From the NCBI GenBank assembly GCA_037783415.1, contig JAZGTN010000059.1, positions 558,001 through 622,000 on the forward strand: a DNA stretch of 64,000 nucleotides. The letters are read 5' to 3'. Of this stretch, positions 1-10,600 are shown one piece after another (within the stretch, counting starts at the first letter, position 1; every line of letters begins with the position of its first letter). The translations under genes were made by a program, and so were the position numbers. Source of the stretch: Leptasterias polaris. Its lineage: Eukaryota; Echinodermata; Asteroidea; Forcipulatida; Asteriidae. Under the pieces are notes generated by a model. The model worked only from the letters and a program-made list of their open reading frames with translations. It did no database searches and was not told the origin of the DNA.

Positions 1-262
1 TATTTCAGAATTTCGTTTTCCCGTGGAAATATATTTCAGAATTTCGTTTTCCCGTGGAAATATATTTCAGAATTTCGTTTTCCCGTCGAAATAATTTTCA
101 GAATTTCGTTTTCCCGTGGAAATATATTTCAGAATTTCGTTTTCCCGTGGAAATATTTTTCAGAATTTCGTTTTCCCGTGGAAATATATTTAAGAATTTC
201 GTTTTCCCGTGGAAATATTTTTCAGAATTTCGTTTTCCCGTGGAAATATTTTTCAGAATGAC
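1..262. repeat. 31-bp tandem array capping the left arm of a foldback element
   Basis: About eight head-to-tail copies of a 31-bp unit with the core CAGAATTTCGTTTTCCCGTG. Each unit starts TATTTC and ends GAAATA, so unit ends are themselves inverted. The window opens inside the array, so its outer end is unseen. The same unit in opposite orientation forms the array at 4847-5212. The open frames across the array (54-389 plus and shadows) are a by-product of the repeat having few stops and are not genes. Confidence 0.93.
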
Positions 263-815
263 GTGCGTCCTTTTTTCCAAGCACGGAGTATTGACGTGGG
301 CCGGCCCCCACGGGGAACGAGATTGTGGAAACGAGTTGATTTGCACATGGTGGACAGCACCGCTTGGTGGCGGCAGACTTATCGGGTAGTTTCACAGGGG
401 GGCGCACCACTCTAAATAATCTCCCATAGGATCCAATGCTAAATGCTATAATTATTCAAAAATACTCAAAAATTGTGTAAGTCTCTCAGCCTCTTGAAAA
501 CCAATCAGACATATTTTCGGACAACTAAACTTCAGAATTCTTTCCCATTTTTGGCAGGTCAGTCGTTTTGAATTTTATCTAGCGACCCCAGAAAATGAAC
601 TTTTTCCCAAACCGACTTGCTGCCAGTTTTCGTGAAGCAATCCTCCATTTTGCCATGTAAAATAGGGCCAACTTAAACGCCTAAAAATAGTCACCCCAAA
701 AGTTGAAACGCAAAACCCCCAGGTTGTGATAGATTCGTATAATTAAACTATCTATTAATTGCATGACCCCTAAAACGTTAATGAGCTTGGCGCACGAAAA
801 TTTGTCCCTTTTAGT

Positions 816-1480
816 ATGGTGCACCCACAGGGGTACATCCTGACGGTTGATCTCCATTTGACCCGTTCAGCTACCGAAAAGATTGTTCATTCCTTTATTT
901 CATCTAGGCTAGATTTTGGTAATGCACATTTCTTTCAATTGCCCCAAAATCAACTTACACGGTTGCAGAGACTTCAAAATTCTGCAGCTCGTCTCATAAC
1001 ACTCACTAGATATAATGACCACATTACTCCAGTCCTTCATTCTTTGCATTGGCTGCCCATTGAATTTCGTATCATATTTAAAATATTGCTTCTTGTCTTC
1101 CATTGTGTCCACGGTTCTGCCCCTGAATATAATATGAGTCTTATCAAACGTTATGTTCCTTCCAGGCGTCTTCGCTCTTTGGGTTCTGGCTTACTTACTG
1201 TCCCCAAAACGCGCACAAACTGGGGGGACAGGTCCTTTGCACATGCTGGACCATTCCTCTGGAATCAGTTACCCTCACATATTCGGGATAGTAGCACCGT
1301 CGACACATTTAAAGACAGATTAAAATTTCATTTGTTTGAAACAGCATTTAAGTAGTCTTTAAGTAGTCTTTTCTTTCTTCCATTCATCTTCCTATATTTC
1401 TTTTCATGCGCTTTGAGCACCTTTTTAGGTGGATATTGCGCAATATAAATATTCATTATTATTATTATTATTATTGATCT
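816..1480 (+). pseudogene. L2/CR1-like LINE, 3' end only
   Basis: The open frame 816-1355 encodes the carboxy-terminal part of an L2/CR1-type LINE ORF2, downstream of the RT catalytic core. Seen in order: SSRLDFGN, LQRLQNSAARLI, HSLHWLPIEFRIIFKILL, PFLWNQLPSHIR and a closing phenylalanine-rich helix. The frame is followed by a short 3' UTR ending in GCGCAATATAAATATTC and an (ATT)n tail near 1453-1475, the usual 3' end of this group. The catalytic RT motifs and the endonuclease are absent, so this is a 5'-truncated, dead copy. The same tail is seen near 54840-54905 and 14680-14715. Confidence 0.88.
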
Positions 1481-1734
1481 CCCCATCATCGCGCGTCTGT
1501 GTTTAAACCTGCTTATAGTAGTTGTATGTACTCAGGCGTGGATTTACAAAAGGGTTTCCTAAAAAGTTAAATAAGCATCCTTTGTCCCAGAGTTTTTAGT
1601 TTGTTTCCACAAAAACTATGATTTGTGTGTTAATTATGAAAGCTAAAACTCATTGATTGTTTTTTGTTGGTCAGATTTTTTCATAGATCTAATTGTAAAA
1701 AAATTCTTTGACGTGTTTTCTCGATCCGATAGAA

Positions 1735-2517
1735 GCGAGACTTTCAAAGTCTATAGACCCATTGCATATGACGTCATCATCTACACGCGCGTCATTTTGG
1801 GGGTCAAAACGTGCACAAAAGGAATGGACTCAACCTCGTTCCCAGGGGTGTACGATCTCGCCGCACCATGTTGTTTTCCTTCCCAGAATGCATCGCTCGA
1901 TCATATCCCCCTGGAAGTGTGACTTTGAAATATCCAAATATAAGGGATATTTTAATTAGTCCTGTGGTTGATCCATTCTGTGTAAGAGACTACGCAGAGC
2001 GCGCTGTCAAAGGACGCACAAGTCATAGAGCAACTGGCCCCCTCCCATTCTTTTTCAATCTTGTGATATGCAGTTTAGGGTGCCCAGTTTAGGGTGCCCA
2101 TATAAAAACATGATTCATTTGAAATGTATTGCGTCGAAATACGTGCATTTTTACACGCGCGTACTAAGCGCCCGACAAGTGCCGCCTAGGGCCGATCGAA
2201 AGTTTTTAACAAGCGTACACGCATAACAGTCACTTTGGGTGAGTCAATCAGCGTTGATTTTTAGTGTTTCCCTTCCAGGGGTTAGAGACGTACGCGGAGT
2301 TAGCGGGCGTTACGGCGCGCTGCCCATGGTAGCGAGGCTGGTAATGGACTCCCCAAAAAGGCGGAAATGGTAGACGCGCATTGTTCATAGGTGCGTATGC
2401 ACATGTACCATTCCTTTTGTGCACATTTTAACTCCCAAAATGGCGGACAGGAGAAAAGCAGGTAATTAGTGCGCTGTGCGTTGTGCGATGGGTATCTTAA
2501 GACAGTGAAAGTCTCGC
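1735..2517. mobile_element. MITE-like inverted repeat element hosting a nested MULE-type MITE
   Basis: The outer arms GCGAGACTTTCA (1735) and its inverse TGAAAGTCTCGC (ending 2517) extend inward to a longer match: TGCACAAAAGGAATGG at about 1812-1827 pairs with CCATTCCTTTTGTGCA at about 2408-2423. There is no coding sequence. The left arm contains TGACGTCA. The inner element at 1832-2342 interrupts it. Confidence 0.6.
1832..2342. mobile_element. MULE-type MITE with 9-bp target duplication (long copy)
   Basis: It starts AACCTCGTTCCCAGGGG and ends GGTAGCGAGGCTGGT, imperfect terminal inverts of each other. It is flanked on both sides by AATGGACTC (1823-1831 and 2343-2351), a perfect 9-bp direct repeat. 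A second, shorter copy at 47145-47270 has its own 9-bp repeat. A 9-bp duplication is the hallmark of Mutator-like elements. This copy has roughly 380 bp of extra internal sequence compared with the short one. Confidence 0.75.
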
Positions 2518-3553
2518 GCGTAGTTGAACCTTTTGGACCCACGCACGTACTCATTGCTTTCACACGCGCTATAAACAAACTTGGGCACCTCCCAACGGGT
2601 CCCAAGTTCGAATAAGCGCGAGACTTACACAGCTTATTACTCTTAGAACAATTCTTTTTTTCATGGAATTATTCCTGCCCAATATAGAAGTTAATTAGGT
2701 GATTTGTATTGGTGCCATTTTCAATAAAGACTACGTAAACCGGTAGCTATGCGCTTGACTCAACTCGCCCCCCCCTAAAGAAATTTTATCCCTTTATGTT
2801 AAAGACCAACTTCATTGACAAAAGCAACAATTAGTGATCTTTGCTGAAATTCAGTTAAAATGTTTCCAATCAATAATGAAATTGAGTTAACAAGGTAGAG
2901 ATTAAACAGATTTTAATGTAAAACACAAAAATTTGTTTACCCTCCGCTGCTTTTCAGAAAGATTTGCGAAAAGCCCTGTACGTCATTACTTATGTTTATA
3001 GGTTTCCAAAACCTTCAGGTTGTGGCCTAACTTTTTGATCGATAATGACGAACAATTCAGAAGTTTAGTTTCAAAAAGTTACATTGAAAAACAAACACAT
3101 GAAAAACAAGTTTAAAATAATAGCATTCCTGTAAAACACAAAGTCGTTCAAGTACCTGTTCAAGATTGAATTAGAATTATTCTGTCCTCTAATTTGTCTA
3201 ACTAGTCATTAATTAACATATAATTTACAAATAAATCCACAAATAAATCAAGAAATGTAGTAAACACAGAATGTTCCTTTTTTTTAAGGCACGCGTAGAT
3301 AGAAAGCTTATAGTTTAGTTCACTTCAATAGCAAGCTGGTTAAGATTGAACTAATTTACAAACAATCATATAAAAAAAAATATGCAAAACCACAGCTGTT
3401 TTTTTGTAATGGATACCATTAACCATTTTTAATTTGCTATTTGTTTATATTCAATTTTTGGAAAAGGGTCGTCAGGCCCTCTACATTACAAGAAGGATAA
3501 ACTATGTTTTTTTGTTCATTCGGCGTTATTTTTTATGTTAAAATCATAATTAT

Positions 3554-3614
<61 letters not shown>

Positions 3615-3669
3615 GCAGCCGCAGCAGCAGCCGCCGCAGCCGCCACAAATAACCCACCAAAACCCCATA

Positions 3670-3740
<71 letters not shown>

Positions 3741-3741
3741 G
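3554..3741. repeat. Compound trinucleotide microsatellite
   Basis: (ACA)n from 3554, then (GCA)n at about 3585-3612, degenerate GCC/GCA to about 3645, a 25-bp spacer, then a second (ACA)n from 3671 to 3741. The apparent 80-residue frames (poly-Thr/Ala in one direction, poly-Cys or poly-Leu in the other) are translations of the repeat, not genes. Confidence 0.97.
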
Positions 3742-4846
3742 TTTGATGGGCACCACACTTAATTTAGGTGCCAAACTTATTATAATTTTGGGGAAACCGA
3801 CAGCTACTTTTGACTAATATTAATGTTTTGGGGTCATGCAATTAATATATTGTGTAATTCTGATAATTTATTACAATCTTTGGTTTTGCGATCATTGCCT
3901 AAACTTTGGAGGAGACTTCGATAAATGTATGCTTTAAAGTTGGTCCTATTTGGCTTGGGAAGTGGATAAGTTGGTCCTATTTGGCATGGGAAGTGGAAAA
4001 TTGATTCACGAAAACTGGCAGCAAATATATTTGGGAAAAAGCACATGTTTATTGTTTTTTTATAAGGGGGGGGGTGTTTTCCTCTGGGGTAATATGCAAA
4101 CATTCCAAACGGCTTATCTGCCCAAAAAGATCTGGAGTTTAGTCGTACAAAAGTATGTTTGATTGGTTTTCAAGAGGTTAAAAGACTTTAAATATGTTTT
4201 GGGGTATTTTTGAATATTTAGCATTTAGCGTTGGTTGCTATGGGTGCACTACTCTAAATCGACCAAAAATTCATGCGCCAAGCTACTTATCATAATTTGT
4301 AAACCCACAACTTATTTTTAATTATAACGTTTTGGGGGTCATGCAACTAATAGAGTGTGTAATTATAAGAACTTATCACAACCTGGGGGTTCTGGGTTTC
4401 AAGTTTTGAGGAGATTTGATAAATTTGGGCTTTAAAGTTGGTCCTATTTAGCTTGGGAATTGGAGGAGTGCCTCATGAAAACTGGCGGCAAGTCGGTTTG
4501 GGAAAAAACACATTTTCGGGGGTGTTTTTTCTGGGGTAATTAGCAAAAATTCCAAACGGCTGACCTGCCAAAAATTGAAAAGAAATCTGAAGTTTAGTTT
4601 TTAGACTTTTTGAATATTTAGCATTTATCATTGTTTGCTATCATGGGAGTCTATTTAGAGGGGTGAAACCCTATGGGAGATTATTTAGAGTGGTGCGCCC
4701 CCCTGTGAAACTACCCGATAAGTCTGCCGCCACCAAGCGGTGCTGTCCACCATGTGCAAATCAACTCGTTTCCACAATCTCGTTCCCCGTGGGGGCCGGC
4801 CCACGTCAATACTCCGTGCTTGGAAAAAAGGACGCACGTAATTCTG

Positions 4847-5212
4847 AAAAATATTTCCACGGGAAAACGAAATTCTGAAATATATTTCCACGGGAAAACG
4901 AAATTCTGATAATTATTTCCACGGGAAAACGAAATTCTGAAATATATTTCCACGGGAAAACGAAATTCTGAAAAATATTTCCACGGGAAAACGAAATTCT
5001 GAAATATATTTCCACGGGAAAACGAAATTCTGAAATATATTTCCACGGGAAAACGAAATTCTGAAAATTATTTTCGCGGGAAAACGAAATTGTGATAATT
5101 ATTTCCACGAGAAAACGAAATTCTGATAAATATTTCCACGGGAAAACGAAATTCTGAAAAATATTTCCACGGGAAAACGAAATTCTGAAAATTATTTCCG
5201 CGAGAAAACGAA
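4847..5212. repeat. 31-bp tandem array capping the right arm
   Basis: About twelve copies of the inverse of the left-hand unit (core CACGGGAAAACGAAATTCTG). The outer units drift (CGCGGG, CGAGAA), while inner units are near identical. Every unit carries GAAAACGAAA. The array ends at about 5212, which marks the right-hand end of the foldback element. Confidence 0.93.
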
Positions 5213-5215
5213 AAA

Positions 5216-7064
5216 AAAATTATTGGCATGTCACCTCCCGGGCTCCGTAAGTATCGATGCATTCGCTTTATGTAAGAAAGTATCGATACCAGAATAATTA
5301 AATCAAATGTTGATGAGAAATATGATTGGTGTTAGTGTGCGCCCATGGTCATGCACACGCCAACAGTACGAGAAGTTTACAGCAAAAGCGTGGATCGGCT
5401 TTTCATTTTCTGAACTGATGGTGTTATATTGTGGACCAATCAAAAGTAAAGCTTAAAAGGACATCAAGAATATGAACGAATTTTCAGCTTCTTAAATCAA
5501 GGAAAAAAAATATGACCAAACATTACTTGAAATTCTATTCTAGAGAAGCTTTATACACAATACGTCAGTGCAGAGCAACTGAGACAACTTCGGTGTCTTA
5601 CCTGCCCAAGTACCAGGGCTAGTTCACGGATACACTTCCCCGCCCCGCTCCAAGAAAGTTACCCGAACGAATCTTCTAAGCCTTTATGTGCAAATCTTTT
5701 ATAACAGTACCAGTATTATCACAATCAAATAAGCAACTCACCATCACATTTTTGTGGTAGTTGTGTCCTTAGAACTCGGTGAAAACTTGAATTTGTTGGA
5801 GAATAAGGCACGGAGACGTGTTGACATGGACCTGTTGACGCAGTCAGGCTGTCTTTAAAAATGGCGGCGCAAGCTGACGCTTCTGTCATGTGATCTTGCA
5901 GCATGCAGCTTTCACAAATAAATTTGCATAACAAAACAAAGACGTCCCATTGGACAACTCATTATTAATTGGTCATGGACGGTTTCGTTTTTTGTCTGAA
6001 GTTACTTCACACCATTAATATTTGTTTTAAGAACACCAAAAATATTAAATAATAAAAAAATAAAGATCTCGCACAATTGACCAGAAATTTGCTCTAAAAC
6101 GAACCACGTGGTCATACGCACGGATAACAGAAACTAATTTGCATAACAAAAAAAGTCCACCTCATTATTGGACAGTTTTGAATGTTCTATAACTGAAGGG
6201 GTATCAGTACCCACTTTAGATTAAAAACAATAAAACAACTAAATAATTCCTTTTTTAAAGATATTGAGCACTTGTAAATGTTTTAATCAGACATTTTTAT
6301 TTAAAATTAAGAATATTTGAAGAAGGGGTTTCATCAGGAAAACTATTTTAAATTCAGAAGCTTAAATTCTTATTTCTTAAAAAAGAAATAAAATTAGGTG
6401 ATTCTTATTATTCTTTTTATTTTATCGTTGCAGTCAATGTTGCTCATCAATTAGTAAAATTGAGTTCATGGCAGGATTTGAACCTAGTACAGCCACCTGG
6501 GGGTGTAACCTAGGAAGGGGAGGGGAGGTTGACGGGGTGGGGGGGAGGGCTCACTAGTTGATTTCGCTCTGACCGAGGCTTGGTTTTCTTGTGCTGAGGC
6601 AAGGGCAAAGTGGCTTAGTTTGCTGAGAGCTGAAGCTGAGGGCTGAGCTTGGAGTCAAAATTATCTTTTGGTTATTGTCGAGTGTTTAGGGTTGCAAGTA
6701 CTACTCTAAGATCTTAGGTTGGAGTGGACCAAGGGCAGGGCTGATGGCTCACAAGGGCCAAGTTGCTAGTTAAATGGTAAGAGTTATGAGTGTTTATGGC
6801 TTAGGTAAGGGTAGGGGGGTGTTAGGGTAAATTGTTAAGTTGTTACACAGTTAAAATAATTTCTTCACAAAAACAAACCACAATATACATCTATTGGACT
6901 TTTATTCTGACCTCTGAAATTTGTAAACTTTTACAGATTTAAAAACTTGCTTAAGGGAAACCAAAAAAAATGCTCAACAAATATTTGATCCGCTATATAT
7001 TTTCTGTTTCCTACAGAAATTTGTGTTTATCATTGCTTGTAAGTCATGTATTTCTACGGCTTAT
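5216..7064. other. Intergenic sequence, no supported gene
   Basis: AT-rich sequence between the foldback element and the COQ6 3' region. Near 5855-5870 there is AAAATGGCGGCGC, a YY1-like promoter motif, and on the minus strand a possible splice donor GATG|GTGAGT at about 5744. This could be a short 5' exon of a minus-strand gene, but no coding continuation was found before the foldback element. 6520-6560 is a G-rich low-complexity stretch. Confidence 0.5.
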
Positions 7065-7330
7065 AGGGCAGAATTCTGCAGTAAGGCAGAGCATGACATC
7101 GGCCCCCAATGGCCACATACTAATGAAGTCCATTTAGGAAGTGCAAGTCACTTGGTCGTCGAAGCTGTTCAAAGGTGTGTGTAGAGTCGGTACTACAATA
7201 CCAGCACAGATCCCCTAAACCATTTTGAGATATGGTGGCACAATACTATGACACAGTTAGGTTTGGATAAATTTGTCTGTATACACCCAAACCAAACAGT
7301 GTGTTCCTATAATGTCTACCATATTTCAGA
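7065..7330. repeat. Dispersed repeat, copy 1 (second copy at 61070-61240)
   Basis: Shares CCATTTTGAGAT, GGTTTGG and CTGTCTGCATACACCCA-like stretches with 61120-61230 in the same orientation. It lies just downstream of the COQ6 stop codon. No coding content was seen. Confidence 0.6.
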
Positions 7331-7674
7331 AAAGGCTAATGGATGTTGAGTGACCGGTCATTCGGTCATATTTTTAGGCCAGTATAATCTGCTATGTATT
7401 CCAACATCACCAAAGATTCCCTCACTAGCATGGATATTGAGTGACCAGTCACAGTGAAGTCATAGCTGTAACTAGGTTACCAATTCCCTCTGTCTGAGAG
7501 TGAAGTCGTAGCAGTAACTAGGTTGCAATGTCCCTCTGTTGTTCACTGGATACTCACTCCAAACAGAGTCAATTATTTCATGGTCATCATGTCATGCCAG
7601 TCCAAATTAATTGTCAAGACCATAAAGTCAGTAACTGCTTCTATCGTTTGCACTCTTTAACATTCAACCTTAAG

Positions 7675-10600
7675 TCATCTTCCTGTGGCCAGTGAAATAA
7701 TCTGCTGCTTTAAAGGTTCTAGAGCATTGGTAGCCTGTAGTCCCAGACTTCTTGCTAGCACTATTGCAGGATTGTCCGTTGAGTAAAGGCGTTTCAGGCT
7801 ATCAATGGCAGCCACTACGGGGATGATGTTTCTCTGTCTGCTAGTCTCATACTCAAGGAGGTGAGATTGACAACCTGTGGTCAAGAATGATTGAACAATA
7901 ATGGATTATTCATAAAGTAGCACTGGCAACTTGTGTAATGCTACTGACAATACTGCCTGTATACTCCCAGATGTAATCATCTATTTGTTCACATATTGAT
8001 GTTTCATGCAAAAACACATGTAGCTATAACTGTTCTACTGTCTGACCATTTAATATCATTCACTGTGGTTATGAATAAGGGAATAAAAAAGTAGGCAACG
8101 AGGACTTAACGGCCCTTTAAAACTGGCAAGGTCGTGGTTGTGTGATAGATGACCGAGCTGTTTATTGCGCGACCAAAACCCTGCAAGGTTTTAAACGGCC
8201 GTTTAAGACTGAATCACCTCTTTTATTCCCATTCATAAATACCTTTCCATTAAAAACACCCCACAACCTTTAGAAGTTGAAAACAATGACAGTTTAGCCT
8301 CAGCTCGCCCTAACTCTGCACTGAATTTCTATTCATGTTGAGCACAAAGTAGCTCCTCATTAAGTTTCAAATTATAACACGCAAGTTTGAAACTTGCACG
8401 AGCCAATTATGCGACCTACGAACTTAAATTGGGCCTTGAAATTTGCATGCTCCACACAATCATCTGATAGCGCCCTCTTTTGACTCAATTTCCTCAGGCC
8501 ATGTTTATATTGCACATTTTAACATTGCCATGTGATCTCCTTTAGACTAATCAGAATGGATGACCTATCCCAGGTATTTATGATTAAGGGAATAAAAGAG
8601 TAGGCGACTAGGTCTTAAACCGGCAGGGTTGTGGCCGTGCGATGAAGATCTGAGCTGAGAGCAATGTCCTTTATCGCATGGCCACGACTGTTTGAAACCA
8701 AGTCACAACTTGTTTATTCCCATTCATAAATGCCCTTTTTGTTAGAAAGCATAAAAATGGAGGAAAATCATAAACTTTTCTGTTTTGTAGGCCTATATAT
8801 TCAATTCCTGTTATGTCCTCAGGCTCCGTTTTGCAAAGGGTCAAATTGCATGTCAAGCTCAACGGTTGTACGTTACATTGATTGCATTACATGTAAATTA
8901 GCACACGCAAAATCACTGTAGAACAAATTGAAGAGCTAAGAGTGAGTATCAAGTTTATCCTCACCTAAATCTTTGCCCATAGTGGCTGCAGATACCAAGG
9001 TGTCTCTGAGACAAGCTACATCCCCAAACCCAAGGTTGACTCCTTGACCAGCCATGGGGTGAACACGATGAGCTGCATCACTAGAGAAGGTTGGAAAAAA
9101 CATGAAAACTCAGTTGTAACTTAGTTGGCTTACAGTCATAAGACAGCACAATAAAGATGACTAAAAAAGTAAAGAACACAAGTAAATCTACCTAAACAGA
9201 TGGGAAAACAATCTAATTGAATTTGCTGTAACACCATTGGAAATAATCTACAAATGAGGTATTTTAGGTTTTTTTTCCTGTCTTGAAGACCTTTAAAGTA
9301 TACTGATCGAACTTTGAGTTGTAATACACCACCAGTTCTTCTGAGAACCACACAACTGGGCATTTAGGTTGGTTGAGTGGTTTCTTCCCCGCCTTTCACC
9401 TGTGTGACCACGGTTCGAATCCCGAGACAGGGCCTGGCATGTGGATTAGATTTTTAGTCCCTACCTAAGTGCATGTACTTTCCCTACAGTCTTGTGGTTT
9501 TTCTGTCTGATCTAAAACTGACCTACTTTGTCGTTCTCTTTGCACAGGTATCTTCAGGCCTACTGAACCCAAGTTTGTAGAGCTGCTTAATTGCCTAGTT
9601 AATCTGTAAAATATGCTTTTGCTTAAGCAAAGTTTTCTGCTTTAGTTAGCTTGAAAGTTTGCTTACTTTTAAGCAGCGCTATAAAATTGGCCTTAAGTCA
9701 CAGTGCTGGTAATTTCTTAAGGTTCATTACCAGAAAGATACAATAATATAACTAGAGCTCAATTGCATTTGTGAACAAATGCAGAGCTGTTTCGCTAATA
9801 ATATTTTCAAATTACTCAAGTGAATATGAAAGTCTTTTTGTATTCTAAGCAGTTATAATGTATCAAGCCTGTTTAAAAAAGAATTTTGATTATAGCATGC
9901 TCCGTTAGCAATTTATGACTTAAAGGGGCAAAAAATGAAAAATTCATAACAAATCGTGTGATGACGTCATCATGACGTCATTACAGGTTTGACAGGAACT
10001 TGCCATTATCTAACGAGTTGCCAAGTTTCAACGTCATCAGACCTATACTTTTGGAGATATACGACTTCAAATAGTGCACCTTTAATGTCACGTCACGTGA
10101 CCCCTGATGACGTAATCAATCTAAAACTTCATACATATGTTGGCTGCCTGACGGTCATCATGTGTATCAATTTTGAAGCGATTACAAAAAACTTCGCAAC
10201 ACACATCTTCTCAAAGTGCATTTTGAACAGTTTTCCAACTGCCGCTAGAGGGCGCTCTTGTGTATCGTTACGTCATCGGTATTTTTTTTTAACTGCACAC
10301 TATTGCCGGACACTAACATCGTTGAAAGCATTTTCATAACATTTAGCACTTTTGAATTACGAAGGCACTTCCGGTTTCGACTGGTTTCGACCGGAAGTAG
10401 AGGTCACATGAGGTCACGCACACTGAATAAAATGAAGCCCTGATTAATCCCTACCCAATCCCGCAAACAGAATCCTACGGTCTCTTGTGGCTGATTTGAT
10501 ACGCATTTTCAAACATTTAAATTATAAACCTTTAAGATGACGTCACGTGACAGGTGATGACGTCATCATGACGAATTTGTTTTAGGACCTTCCTTGCACC

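Larger units (their letters stand above)
1..5215. mobile_element. Large foldback (long inverted repeat) element
   Basis: The left arm (1 to about 830) recurs inverted at about 4236-5215. Matching landmarks are the 31-bp arrays, a GC-rich block (265-420 against 4672-4850, containing GGGCCGGCCC), the AAACCAATCAGA/TTTGATTGG stretch, and the GGGGTCATGCAA/TTGCATGACCCC stretch. A second, partial copy of the inner arm precedes the right arm (about 3780-4236), so the right side is tandemly duplicated. No transposase is visible. The interior carries a LINE fragment, nested MITEs and a microsatellite. It is best described as a non-autonomous foldback or long-TIR DNA element. The superfamily cannot be told because the left tip is outside the window. 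Confidence 0.8.

Noticed and set aside
54..389. 111-residue frame rich in FRISFSRGN repeats and its mirror at 4711-5046
   Set aside because: It is a translation of the 31-bp tandem repeat. All frames stay open because the unit lacks stops, and there is no start context or homology.
3504..3774. Poly-Thr/Ala, poly-Cys and poly-Leu frames
   Set aside because: Trinucleotide microsatellite translated in different frames.
5725..5934. Minus-strand frame with a splice donor (GATG|GTGAGT) and a YY1-like motif
   Set aside because: Promoter-like, but no coding exon could be linked downstream before the foldback element. Recorded only as an intergenic note.
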